Of a DNA stretch of 64,000 bases, positions 51,960 to 60,277 are shown piece by piece. A program made the translations under genes and the position numbers. Origin of the DNA: Planctellipticum sp942493135 (GTDB taxonomy: Bacteria > Planctomycetota > Planctomycetia > Planctomycetales > Planctomycetaceae); contig OW818684.1 in assembly GCA_942493135.1 (NCBI GenBank), positions 6,758,001 to 6,822,000 on the forward strand. Reading direction: 5' to 3'. The notes beneath the pieces were generated by a model, which saw only the letters and a program-made list of their open reading frames with translations, searched no databases and was not told the origin of the DNA. Position 1 is the stretch's first letter. The number at the start of each line of letters is the position of its first letter.

Positions 51960-51985
51960 CTGGGGGCTCGAAGACTCGACCCCAG
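51960..51985. repeat. Dispersed hairpin repeat, TCGA-loop-TCGA family (copy 3)
   Basis: Outer arms CTGGGG/CCCCAG, inner TCGA/TCGA around AGAC. It is close to the reverse complement of 2801-2826, including about 20 bases of flank. It lies in a 324-base gap between two minus-strand genes; nothing else is recognised there. Confidence 0.8.
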
Positions 51986-52093
51986 CCAACCGGCGATTTC
52001 TGGAGCATCTTCCGGTTTGGGACAAAAGACAGTCCCCGCGGCGGAATGGACCGACCACGGGGACTGCGGGATGGTGTCTGCGGGATGCCTGAG

Positions 52094-53191
52094 TTAAGGC
52101 AGCGGCAGGGTCTTCAGATTCAGGCTGCCATCGGCGGAGACGAGGACGACCGCCATCGTCTCGTTCAGCTTGTCGAGCTGAATGGCACCGGCGTAGGAAT
52201 CGACGGTCTCATACTTTTGACCGGCGGTGCCGCCGCCCGAGATGGGCTTCGTGAGGCCTTCCTCGCGATCGAGGTTGTCCGTATCGATCTTCATCACGCC
52301 GCGGGCGCTGTTGGCCAGCAGCAGATAGTCCTTGCCATCCTTTTTGTAAACGATCATGTCGAGGGGCTGGTTCCGGTTGCCCAACTCGGCGACGGTCGTT
52401 CCCTTGACCTTCTCGGTGCCTTCAAGGGCGGCGACGGGGAACTTGACGAGGGGGGTGCAGACGAAGCCGGCCAGAACGTTGGGCTTGCCATCGATGATGA
52501 AGGGGACGAAGGTCCGGATCGGTGCATAGTCCTCGACCCGGCCGTGGGCCGCGTGGAAGATCTCCAGGCTGGCGCCGTCGTCGGCTTCGGTGAAGGGGAA
52601 CGCCAGGGCCCGGACGTTCGAGGCCGACTTGGCGCTGCTCAAGCCGGTCACGAGGACCTGGCCGTCGACGAACGCCAGGTCAGTGACGGAGTCCATCCGC
52701 TTGTTGACGGTGCGCCCCCGCTGCTCGACGTTCTTGTCTTCCGGCGCGTTGGGGAGGGCGGCTCGCGAGAAAGGGACGTCTTTCAGGGAGATGCTGGTGA
52801 CGTTGCCGGCCGCATCCAGTTTGGCAATTGCCGGAGCGTCGCCGGCCATGACGCTGAAGAAGACATTTCCAGTCAGCGGATTGACGGCGAGATCCTTGAT
52901 CTCAACCTTCGAGGCCTTGAGGGCCGTCGCGATTTTTGCATCGAGCCCGGCGACATCGTACTTCGCAGCGTTAGCGTCGCCGGTCTTGTCGCCGGTCTGG
53001 ATCGCCACGATCGCGGCGCCCTTCGGGTCGCCGATCAGCAGGATTCCGTCCGGGCCGAAGGCCAGCGGGCCGGCCGACTGCAACTCGGGCGAGCCCTTGG
53101 GCAGCTTGTAGATATCGGCAGAGAATCCCGCCGAAGCGCACGCCAGCCATGCCGCAGCGGCCGAGGCCAGTATCCCATTCCGTCGCATCAT
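52094..53191 (-). CDS. Exported beta-propeller-like hypothetical protein
   Basis: 365 residues. A signal peptide (NGILASAAAAWLACASAGFS) is followed by repeated strands with GPLAFGPDGILLIGDPKGA, IKDLAVNPLTGNVFF, SVTDLAFVDGQVLVTGL: the FxPDG/DLAVNP spacing of propeller blades. No catalytic residues are evident. AAGGGAG stands before ATG 53191. Divergent from the DUF1080 gene by 257 bases. Such proteins recur in planctomycetes without known function. Confidence 0.8.
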   Translation of the reverse strand: MMRRNGILASAAAAWLACASAGFSADIYKLPKGSPELQSAGPLAFGPDGILLIGDPKGAAIVAIQTGDKTGDANAAKYDVAGLDAKIATALKASKVEIKDLAVNPLTGNVFFSVMAGDAPAIAKLDAAGNVTSISLKDVPFSRAALPNAPEDKNVEQRGRTVNKRMDSVTDLAFVDGQVLVTGLSSAKSASNVRALAFPFTEADDGASLEIFHAAHGRVEDYAPIRTFVPFIIDGKPNVLAGFVCTPLVKFPVAALEGTEKVKGTTVAELGNRNQPLDMIVYKKDGKDYLLLANSARGVMKIDTDNLDREEGLTKPISGGGTAGQKYETVDSYAGAIQLDKLNETMAVVLVSADGSLNLKTLPLP

Positions 53192-53448
53192 CGATCTCCC
53201 TTCAGAACATTCCGACTGCCTGCCGGCACAATACGCGGAGCCCCGCCGGCGTTTGGACGCATGCTACCAGCCTGACTCTCAGAGTGACCAATGAAAACTG
53301 CGAAAGAATCTCATCACATCGTCTCAAAACGGACTGTCCGAGCGGGCGGCGGTGGCGTTCGTCGTCGCTCTCGGGCATAGTGGTGCTTCGCGCCAGGCGG
53401 TCTCGGCCTGCTGCATCACGAGATCACATTCTTGCTGCGGGAACTCCC

Positions 53449-54237
53449 ATGCTTTTCTTGTCCGCCGGCCTGCGTTCCGTTGTGCTGCTGACCCTTTCGC
53501 TCGGCATTGGCAGCATCGCCTTCGCCGAGGACTGGGTGCCCCTCTTCAATGGGAAGGACCTGGAAGGCTGGACGCCGAAGATCCGCCACTCGGCGCTGGG
53601 CGAGAACTACGGCAATACGTTCCGCGTGGAAGACGGCCTGCTCAAGGTCCGCTACGACCAGTACGAAAAGTTCGACGAGCGCTTCGGGCACCTGTTCTAC
53701 CGGGAGCCGCTGTCGCACTACCGGCTGCGCGTCGAGTATCGATTCGTCGGCGACCAGGCGACTGGCGGACCTGGCTGGGCCATCCGCAACAGCGGAGTCA
53801 TGATTCACGGCGAAGCCCCGCAGACGATGGCCAAGGACCAGGATTTCCCGGCTTCGATCGAAGTCCAGCTCCTCGGCGGCGCTGCGACCGGGGAGCGGAC
53901 CAACGCCAACCTTTGCACGCCTGGCACGAATGTCGTCATGGAAGGCAAGCTGGTGACGCGTCATTGCACCAGCTCGAAGTCGAAAACGTACCGGGGCGAT
54001 GAGTGGGTGACGGTGGAGATCGAAGTCCACGGTGACAAGGTCATCCGACATCTGATCGACGGCGAAGAGGTTCTGTCGTACGAGCAGCCGCAGCTCGACG
54101 ATCGCGACGCGCATGCGAAGGAGCTGGCGGCGAAGCAGGGGGGGGAACTGCTGCTCAAAGGGGGAACGATCTCGCTGCAGTCCGAAAGCCATCCGATCGA
54201 TTTCCGGAAGGTGGAGCTGCTGAAGCTGAAGGACTGA
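53449..54237 (+). CDS. Exported DUF1080 (3-keto-disaccharide hydrolase-like) protein
   Basis: 262 residues from ATG 53449, after GGGAA. A signal peptide (SVVLLTLSLGIGSIAFA, about 24 residues) precedes a single DUF1080 beta-sandwich: WVPLFNGKDLEGWT, LFYREPLSHYRLRVEYRF, NSGVMIHG, PASIEVQLLGG, and WVTVEIEVHGDKV. This concanavalin-like fold is greatly expanded in planctomycetes; characterised members cleave 3-keto-glucosides. The protein is periplasmic by prediction. A repeat that may act as terminator follows. Confidence 0.92.
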   Translation: MLFLSAGLRSVVLLTLSLGIGSIAFAEDWVPLFNGKDLEGWTPKIRHSALGENYGNTFRVEDGLLKVRYDQYEKFDERFGHLFYREPLSHYRLRVEYRFVGDQATGGPGWAIRNSGVMIHGEAPQTMAKDQDFPASIEVQLLGGAATGERTNANLCTPGTNVVMEGKLVTRHCTSSKSKTYRGDEWVTVEIEVHGDKVIRHLIDGEEVLSYEQPQLDDRDAHAKELAAKQGGELLLKGGTISLQSESHPIDFRKVELLKLKD

Positions 54238-54280
54238 CGGGATACCGTTAACAGAGTTTTGAAGATTTCCAGTGAAACGC

Positions 54281-54352
54281 CCAGGCAGGAATGTCCGGGC
54301 CAACTTTTCAGAGGAATTCTCTTCAGGTGGGACAGACATTCCTGTCTGTCCC
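54281..54352. repeat. Dispersed double-hairpin repeat (copy 2)
   Basis: Matches the reverse complement of 41773-41850: GGAATGTCCGGG, then TTTTCAG-GGAA, then TTCAGGTGGGACAGAC. The hairpin GGGACAGACA with a TTCC loop and its complement (54329-54352) is perfect. The other hairpin is degraded. Like copy 1 it lies between two convergent genes. Confidence 0.75.
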
Positions 54353-54446
54353 AGATACTTCAGCAGCCCGTTAAGCAACACTCACGGGAGGCTGGCCGCT
54401 GAAACGCTTGCGCGAGGCCCCGGTCCGACGGCCACCGCTGGACTCG

Positions 54447-55016
54447 CTACGGCAGCATCCACAATCGCGGCCGGGCGCGACGGCCGGCGATCCACCAGAC
54501 GGTGATCAGGAACCGGCGGGGCAGGGGAGCCTGTCCGGTGCGGCGCACGTCGTGACGAAAGATGTTCAGACCGCAACCGGTTCCTTGCTGATTGAGACGG
54601 AGCTGCAGCAGTTCCCAGCGCAGGACGTCTTTCAGCTCCCGGTCCGGTCCGTCGCGCAGCAGAAGTAACGCGAACTGACGGGCGTCGTCGGAATGATGCC
54701 GCGTATCCCCCGGGGGCGACGAGCGCGCCCAGGCGATGAAGCGGGTGGGGAACGCGGGGCCGAGTCGCATGGCCGTGCCGGGGAGGAGTTGCCGGACTTG
54801 CCCGAGTCGCTTGCGGAGCAGCCCGTCCGCGAAGTGTTGCAGTTGAGTTGCGTCGAGCTGTTCCAGTTTCCGGCAGGTTTCGGCGGAGAGAGATTCCGTC
54901 GCCAGCCAGGCTTCCCGATCTGCCAGGAAATTGTCGCGGTCCGCGGCCCTGGTCCACAAGCGGACCAGGGCTTCCTGAAGTTCGGCGGCGCTGTCGAACG
55001 GATCGGGAGCGGTCAT
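54447..55016 (-). CDS. MNIO partner protein (DUF2063/HvfC-BufC-like)
   Basis: 189 residues. The start ATG 55016 overlaps the MNIO stop as ATGA, so translation is coupled. An N-terminal helical region (ELQEALVRLWTRAADRDNFL, QLDATQLQHFADGLLRKRLG) has the pattern of the DUF2063/HvfC and BufC domains that accompany DUF692 enzymes and act as precursor-recognition partners. The C-terminal 50 residues are basic (RRARPRLWMLP). The match is by pattern and position, so moderate. Its likely role is to deliver the substrate tail to the MNIO enzyme. Confidence 0.7.
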   Translation of the reverse strand: MTAPDPFDSAAELQEALVRLWTRAADRDNFLADREAWLATESLSAETCRKLEQLDATQLQHFADGLLRKRLGQVRQLLPGTAMRLGPAFPTRFIAWARSSPPGDTRHHSDDARQFALLLLRDGPDRELKDVLRWELLQLRLNQQGTGCGLNIFRHDVRRTGQAPLPRRFLITVWWIAGRRARPRLWMLP

Positions 55017-55909
55017 CGAGACGTCTCGACGGGCGGTCGATGTCGGCGCCAGAGTTCGCGAGCGCGCCGCAGTTCGTCCAGGATCTCGGCGAACGGCGGG
55101 AGATTCTCGTCCCGTTCCAGAATCAGTCCCTTCACCGGGGCGAATTTGACGACTTCATCGAGAAGCTGCCAGACCTCGGGGGGCGTCGGTCTGGAATGGC
55201 TGTCAATCAGCGCGCCGTCCCGCCAGTGGCCGCCGACGAAGTGAAGCTGGACGATGCGGTCGGCCGGGAGCCGATTCAGAAGCGTCAGCGTATCGAACCC
55301 GTGATTGACTGAGTTTGTGTAGAGATTCGTCACATCGAGCAGCAGACCGCAGTCGGTGGAATCGAGGAGTTCGCCCAGAAAGCTGGCTTCGTCGAGGTCC
55401 GACCACGGATACGTCACTTCGTACGTGATGTTTTCCAGGATCAGCGGGCCCGGAATCTCCTGGCGAACCGAGCGGATGTTGCGCTGGAGGATGGCGAGCG
55501 ACTCGCGGGTCAGCGGCAGCGGGGCCAGATGCCCTATGTTGCCGCCGTCGGCCTGCGTGAACGCGATGTGCTCGCTCCACCACGGCGGCCGCAGCAATTC
55601 GACGAGCGCTGACAGCTTGCGCACGTAGTCCGAGCGCGGGCCTTTCGCCGAGCCCAGGGACAGGGACAGGCCGTGCGGGATCAGCGGAAACCGGTTGCGC
55701 AGGAGTTCCAGCTCGTCCAGTTTTTCGGCCGGAACGTCGAAGTAGTGGTCTGCGGTGACTTCCAGGAAGTCGACGTCGCCGGCGTTCAGAAAGACTTCCG
55801 CCCGGTAGGGGGCGCGATAGCCGATGCCGACGCCCAGCCGCGGCAGGCCGGACCACGCCGAGTCCGGTTGATTGTCGGGCGAAACTGCGGCTATTGCATC
55901 GGGTGGCAT
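55013..55909 (-). CDS. MNIO-family (DUF692) multinuclear iron oxidative enzyme
   Basis: 298 residues from ATG 55909, preceded by AGGA; the frame is open to ATG 55948. A TIM barrel of the DUF692 family: PRLGVGIGYR, IPHGLSLSLG (His 79), WSEHIAF (Glu 113, His 114), LENITYE (Glu 159), LLDVTNLYTN (Asp 192, Asn 195), HFVGGHW (His 223, 228), IDSHSRPT (Asp 236, His 238) and LERDENLPPF (Glu 265). These are the family's metal-ligand blocks. Characterised members (MbnB, TglH, BufB) use two or three irons to oxidise cysteines in ribosomally made peptides. The upstream gene encodes a protein with a Cys/Gly tail. Confidence 0.93.
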   Translation of the reverse strand: MPPDAIAAVSPDNQPDSAWSGLPRLGVGIGYRAPYRAEVFLNAGDVDFLEVTADHYFDVPAEKLDELELLRNRFPLIPHGLSLSLGSAKGPRSDYVRKLSALVELLRPPWWSEHIAFTQADGGNIGHLAPLPLTRESLAILQRNIRSVRQEIPGPLILENITYEVTYPWSDLDEASFLGELLDSTDCGLLLDVTNLYTNSVNHGFDTLTLLNRLPADRIVQLHFVGGHWRDGALIDSHSRPTPPEVWQLLDEVVKFAPVKGLILERDENLPPFAEILDELRRARELWRRHRPPVETSR

Positions 55910-55987
55910 CGGACGTCCTGATCGTGCAGGGTTGCAGCGAAGACGCATGCGGAGTCTGGCGAAGCTGGAATCGCGTTGAAAAGGAGT

Positions 55988-56013
55988 GGTGAGCCTCGAA
56001 GACTCGACTCACC
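55988..56013. repeat. Dispersed hairpin repeat, TCGA-loop-TCGA family (copy 4)
   Basis: Identical to 47095-47120. It lies between the Cys/Gly-tail gene's stop (56035) and the MNIO gene's start (55909), so any transcript covering both must pass through it. It could lower expression of the enzyme relative to the substrate. Confidence 0.8.
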
Positions 56014-56034
56014 CGACTTGGCGAATCTGAGTGA

Positions 56035-56982
56035 TCAGCTACCTCCACAACCGCCGCAGCCTCCTCCTCCGCACCCGCTGCCGCCGCCACAGCTCGCACT
56101 GCCGCAACTCGCCCCGATACCCGCTCCGCAGCCGCCGGACGCTGCCGACTTCCGGTAGAGATCGTAGAATCCGCCGTGGGCGGTTCCCTGCAGCGCGACG
56201 ACGCCGAAGACGCCCATCGCCAGCAGCAGCCGCGGATCGGCGGCTGCGTCGGCGGGGACGTTCTTCTGGATTCCCGCAAACGCGGTCTGCATGGCTTTGA
56301 GCGTCCGTCGGCCCAGGTCGGTGAGCCGCCGGGTGCGGGCCAGGACGAGCTGAGTCACGCAGCCTCCGACGCAGAGTACGATCAGGCCCCCTACGTTGTG
56401 GTGACCGGTCGCGAGGGCCACTGTGAACTTGTAGCCGCCGAGGACCGCAATCGCCAGCAGTCCCGCTCCGCGAATCAAACGCTGCCCGTGGAGCTCCCCC
56501 TCCTTCGTGATCAATCCCAGCCGCTCGCAGTCGGCCTGCAGCGACTCCGTTTGCGGGGCGACCGCCTCCGGCAATCCGGACTTGAAGACCGTGTTCGCCT
56601 CTCGCTCCGTGCCGAGCCACTTCCAGACGGAAGTCAGGAGCGGCGACAGGCCGTCACCGGTGGCCCCGATCGACCGACGGAGCATCTGCTTCTTGACCAG
56701 GCCGAAGGCGCTTTTGTTCTCGACGTGCTCGATCCGGCCCTGCTGCAGCAGATCGAACAGCGCCAACCGGGCGACCTCGTTTGTGCCACCGCGCAGCCAG
56801 GCGACCAGGTAGGGATCGGGCGATTCCGGAACGGGGGGCGTCGGTTCGTGGCGTGTCTCGTCACTCTGCCGGATCAGCCAGCGGCTGCCGACGATCACCG
56901 TTCCAATGGCGATTGTATAGAGAGCCAGAAAGTACGGACCGTACATCGTTCCGAGCGGGTTGTTCCACAGCCAGTCCAGCAT
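56035..56982 (-). CDS. TIGR04222-type membrane protein with Cys/Gly-rich tail
   Basis: 315 residues. One membrane segment near residues 14-36 (YFLALYTIAIGTVIVGSRWL), a soluble domain with DPYLVAWLRGGTNEVARLAL and LFDLLQQGRIEH, two or three later hydrophobic segments (GLLAIAVLGGYKFTVALA, VGGLIVLCVGGCVTQLVLA), then a low-complexity tail from about residue 282 made of Gly, Ser and Ala with six Cys. The body and tail fit TIGR04222. GGGAGAGG stands before ATG 56982. Its neighbour is an MNIO enzyme, so the tail cysteines are candidate modification sites. Confidence 0.88.
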   Translation of the reverse strand: MLDWLWNNPLGTMYGPYFLALYTIAIGTVIVGSRWLIRQSDETRHEPTPPVPESPDPYLVAWLRGGTNEVARLALFDLLQQGRIEHVENKSAFGLVKKQMLRRSIGATGDGLSPLLTSVWKWLGTEREANTVFKSGLPEAVAPQTESLQADCERLGLITKEGELHGQRLIRGAGLLAIAVLGGYKFTVALATGHHNVGGLIVLCVGGCVTQLVLARTRRLTDLGRRTLKAMQTAFAGIQKNVPADAAADPRLLLAMGVFGVVALQGTAHGGFYDLYRKSAASGGCGAGIGASCGSASCGGGSGCGGGGCGGCGGS

Positions 56983-57179
56983 GATCCTCTCCCTGCGAAA
57001 GGAGGCGATGAATCGTCGTCATCGCCAGAGCCTGACCCGTTGTCGGGCTCCCGGGGTCGCCCCCGGTGGTGTCTTGGTGGTTGGTGCGCAGGAGAGAACG
57101 CGGACTTCGGCCCGACAGATCATCGGCGAAAACGCGATTCGCCGGATCGTCCTATTCGACAGGATCTTGCGCGCGACCG

Positions 57180-57855
57180 TCAGGGCGTCGGCGGGGCCAG
57201 ATGGGGTTCGACGAGCTGACTCCAGACGCGGTAGCCAGCGGGGGTCAGATGGAGCTGATCGGCCATGTACAGTTCGGGGCGGGGGAAACCTTCCTCGCCG
57301 AGCATCGGCGACCAGACGTCGATGAAGACCGCGTGCGGATCGGTTTTGACGGCCGCTTCCAGCAGGCGATTGGCGGCCCGATACTTGTCGGCCAGCGAAA
57401 AGCGCCTCGGGCTGGGCTTGAGGGCGAGGACTACGAGTTTCGTTTCGGCGGACTGTTCGCGGACCTGCCGGGCGAAGTCCTGGTAGGCGGCCAGCACGTC
57501 CTCCGGAGTCTTATTCTTCGACAGGTCATTGTCTCCGGAGTAGAGGACGATCACGCGGGGCTGCAGCGGCAGGACGATGCGCTTCACGTAGCGGGCCGCG
57601 TCGGCCATTTCGGAACCGCCGAAGCCCCGATTGACGCAGTCATGCGCCGGAAACGCGTCCTGCAGCTTCCACATCCGGATGCTGGAACTGCCGACGAAGA
57701 CGTTGGCCTGCTGCGCGGGGAGACTTCTTGTCCTGCCGTTCGAACGCCAGCATCGATTCTTCCCAGCGGGGCGCCGGCGGCTCCTGGCCGGTCAGGGGGG
57801 CGCCCCAGAGCATTGCGATCGCGAGCCAACATCCGGCGAATTTTCTCACGTTCAT
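57180..57855 (-). pseudogene. Exported SGNH/GDSL hydrolase with an apparent frameshift
   Basis: The signal peptide and N-terminus (MNVRKFAGCWLAIAMLWG, to about residue 46) read from ATG 57855. The catalytic part reads in another frame: VFVGSSSIRMW, then RGFGGSEM, LYSGDNDLSKN, and a D-x-x-H box in YMADQLHLTPAG. The frame changes at the CCCC run (57717-57720 on the plus strand); with three Cs the frame would be continuous (SPAQQANVFVG). So this is either a sequencing error in a homopolymer or a recent mutation. The intact enzyme would be a periplasmic esterase of about 224 residues. Confidence 0.8.
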
Positions 57856-57875
57856 CGCTGGTTCTCCAAGAATGC

Positions 57876-57913
57876 CGAAGGCCCGGCGTCCCTGGGGGAA
57901 TTCCGGGCCTTCG
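57876..57913. terminator. 11-bp hairpin after the second exbD
   Basis: Arms CGAAGGCCCGG (57876-57886) and its complement (57903-57913), loop of 16 bases. It starts 24 bases after the exbD stop and ends the ExbB/ExbD operon before the SGNH hydrolase gene. Confidence 0.7.
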
Positions 57914-57936
57914 AGGAGTCTCTGCCGGTGTCCGAG

Positions 57937-58437
57937 CTACTCGGCTTCCGGGCGCTTGGACGGTTTGAATTTGACCTTCTCGATATACCGGACGATGCGT
58001 TTCGTCTGGGGATCGAGCCGGCCGGTGCACTTCGACACGGCCCGGATGGTGTACTCGTAGCGGACGTTGAAATCGGCGTCGATCTCGACTTCGATGTCCT
58101 TGGTGAGCGGGTTGCCGGGCTTGACGATGACTTTCAGGATCTCGGCGTTCAGCCGGTCGAAGGCCGCGTCGTCGTTGCCGAGGTTCCGTCCGCCGAAAGT
58201 GAGCTGAGCCAGCGATCCATCCGGATTGGCCCGGAGGCCCACTTTGAGATCGGGAAGCTGATTCGGTTCGTCGCTGGCGGCCATGCCGATGGGCATGTTG
58301 ATATTGAAGTCCCCTTCGGGGGCGATGATCTTCAGGTTCAACATGAAGAAGACGAGGAGCTGAAAGACGATGTCGATCATCGGCGACATCGGAACTTCGA
58401 CGCGATCGGCGCCGCTGGCGGGTCTGACAAATCTCAT
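57937..58437 (-). CDS. exbD: ExbD/TolR-family protein (second copy)
   Basis: 166 residues. One N-terminal membrane segment with the proton-channel Asp (VEVPMSPMIDIVFQLLVFFM, Asp 22) and a periplasmic domain with a C-terminal FNVRYEYTIRAV region. It pairs with the ExbB-like gene at 59062-59970 to couple the proton gradient to envelope work. The periplasmic domain differs strongly from that of the other ExbD, so the two are not redundant copies. It lies 59 bases after the first exbD. Confidence 0.9.
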   Translation of the reverse strand: MRFVRPASGADRVEVPMSPMIDIVFQLLVFFMLNLKIIAPEGDFNINMPIGMAASDEPNQLPDLKVGLRANPDGSLAQLTFGGRNLGNDDAAFDRLNAEILKVIVKPGNPLTKDIEVEIDADFNVRYEYTIRAVSKCTGRLDPQTKRIVRYIEKVKFKPSKRPEAE

Positions 58438-58496
58438 GGATGCTCAATTCCCGATCGGGCGGACTGAAGCGGGCGCTGCCGGAGCCGTCCGAGTCT

Positions 58497-58955
58497 TTAT
58501 TCTTCCTGCGTCGCCTTGAGCGCAAACTTCTCGAACTTGGCTTCCTGGCAGAGTTTGATCAGTTCCTGGACCTCCCCCGTCGGGACTTCCGCCGAGCAGC
58601 GGATCACGACGGTGACGGTCTTGGGGTCGACTTTGGTCTGCTCGAAGATGCGGGCTTCCTGCTTGAGGTTCGGCAGCATGTTCGTCACGGGCACGGGGCT
58701 CCCGATGTAGAAGACGACCGGACGTCCCTGCGAGCCGGGCTTCTCGTAGCCCATGTTGAGGACCAGTTCGTCGTCCGGGCGGACTTCCGGGGGCTTGGCG
58801 AGCATGTCCTTGGGGAGTTTGACCCGTTCGTCGGCCTGCGTGTTCTCGAAGTTGATGGCGATCATGAAGAAGGTCAGGAGCTGGAACACGATATCGATCA
58901 TCGGCGTCATGTCCGGCTCTTCGAACTTGATGTTAACCTGACGCGTCTTCCGCAT
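58497..58955 (-). CDS. exbD: ExbD/TolR-family protein (first copy)
   Basis: 152 residues. The membrane segment with DMTPMIDIVFQLLTFFMIA (Asp 21) is typical of ExbD/TolR. A periplasmic domain follows with VTVVIRCSAEVPTGEVQELI, the usual dimerisation fold. It follows the ExbB gene by 106 bases and precedes the second exbD. Two different ExbDs with one ExbB is a pattern seen in planctomycetes. Confidence 0.92.
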   Translation of the reverse strand: MRKTRQVNIKFEEPDMTPMIDIVFQLLTFFMIAINFENTQADERVKLPKDMLAKPPEVRPDDELVLNMGYEKPGSQGRPVVFYIGSPVPVTNMLPNLKQEARIFEQTKVDPKTVTVVIRCSAEVPTGEVQELIKLCQEAKFEKFALKATQEE

Positions 58956-59061
58956 GATGGCTTCTTCCGCAGCGCGAGAGAACCAGGAGGGCGGACTCGG
59001 TGAGTCCCGCGCCCTGAATTCCCGTGGAGAGATTCACTCTGCAATACTGTCTGTTCGCGAA

Positions 59062-59970
59062 CTAAGACTGGGGCGCTGCGGGGGCGGAGGCCGAACCGGC
59101 GCCGCCGGCCGGCCTGGCGGCCGCCTGGGCCTTCATCATCTTCTGGATGGGGCTCATCAGGTTCTCGGCGACGAAGCCGCATTCCATCACGTAGCGGGCC
59201 AGGCGGTTCTTGAAGATCGAGAAGAAGATGATCGCCGGGATGGCGACGAACAGACCTTCCAGCGTCGTGAACAGGGCGGTCGCGATGCCGTCGGCCAGTT
59301 CGTACGGCTTGGGAGAGGTGGCGGAGGTGGCGATGACCTGGAAGGCGGACACCATACCGACCACGGTTCCGAGGAGGCCGAGCATCGGGGCGACCGAGCC
59401 GATCAGGCCCAGGTAGCCGACTTTCTGCTCCATCGCCATCGTCTCGTCTTCGCCGACTTCCTGCATGCCGGCCTCGGCTTCTTCCCAGCTCCGGTTCAGC
59501 CGGCCCATGCCGGCGGTGAGGACCCGGGCGATGAACGAGTCGTTGTTCTTGGCGAGTTCGAACGCGCCGGGCAGATCCCGGGCGTTGACCTTCTGCTCGA
59601 ACTGTTCGACGAAGTCGGCCGGCAGGTAGTTGGCCCGGCGGAGCTGGAGGAAGTCCATCATGATCAGGGCCACGAGGACGAAGGAGCAGAGCATGATCAG
59701 GAAGCCGAACAATCCGGAGGCTCGGATCATCCAGGCCAGAAAGCTCTCCTGCTTGCGGCGTTCGAGTTCGGCGGCGTTCGGGTCGCCGTTCGCCGGGGCG
59801 GCGGCGGGAGCGGGAGCGGCCTCGGGGGCCGCAGCGGTCTCTTCCTGAGCCGCGACGACAGAAATTCCGGCATCGGACGCCGACCAGCCGGCAAAGGCCA
59901 GCGAAGCCAGCAGCAGACATCCCCAGAACGGCCGAAACATGGCAGAGTCGCTCACACTGATCCCCTTCAC
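59062..59970 (-). CDS. exbB: MotA/TolQ/ExbB proton-channel protein
   Basis: 302 residues from GTG 59970, with AGAGG just upstream; ATG 59940 (MFRPFWGCLLL) is the alternative. An N-terminal signal-like segment and an Ala/Pro-rich spacer (residues 45-65) precede the ExbB core: a first membrane helix (GFLIMLCSFVLVALIMMDFL), the GLIGSVAPMLGLLGTVVGM segment and a third helix with IATALFTTLEGLFVAIPAI. The extra N-terminal export segment is typical of long ExbBs. It works with the two ExbDs downstream. Confidence 0.92.
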   Translation of the reverse strand: MKGISVSDSAMFRPFWGCLLLASLAFAGWSASDAGISVVAAQEETAAAPEAAPAPAAAPANGDPNAAELERRKQESFLAWMIRASGLFGFLIMLCSFVLVALIMMDFLQLRRANYLPADFVEQFEQKVNARDLPGAFELAKNNDSFIARVLTAGMGRLNRSWEEAEAGMQEVGEDETMAMEQKVGYLGLIGSVAPMLGLLGTVVGMVSAFQVIATSATSPKPYELADGIATALFTTLEGLFVAIPAIIFFSIFKNRLARYVMECGFVAENLMSPIQKMMKAQAAARPAGGAGSASAPAAPQS

Positions 59971-60277
59971 GTGTCCACCTCTTCGCTGCGTCCGACAAAC
60001 GCCGATTGAGATCGGCTTCCGGTCGTCGGTCAGAACCCCTGGCGGGGACTGCAGACCGGCCTGCCACTCTCACCTCGTCGCCCGTCGTAATGTTCGAAAC
60101 AGAAATTCTAGACGGTCGCAAAATCGGAATCCAGCCGCGTCTACGCAGCCGGGTTTCTTCAAGCACTTCTCAACATTCCACCGGGAAAGCCAGTTTTCAT
60201 CGATTTGTCGGCATCAACCCCGACGGAGCAGGACTTGATGTCCCGGCCCGCCCTGCGGCACGGTTCCCAAGCCTACC

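Noticed and set aside
56950..56982. Cys/Gly tail as an artefact of a frameshift
   Set aside because: The tail reads in the same frame as the membrane protein body, ends at a proper stop, and fits the known TIGR04222 tail type.
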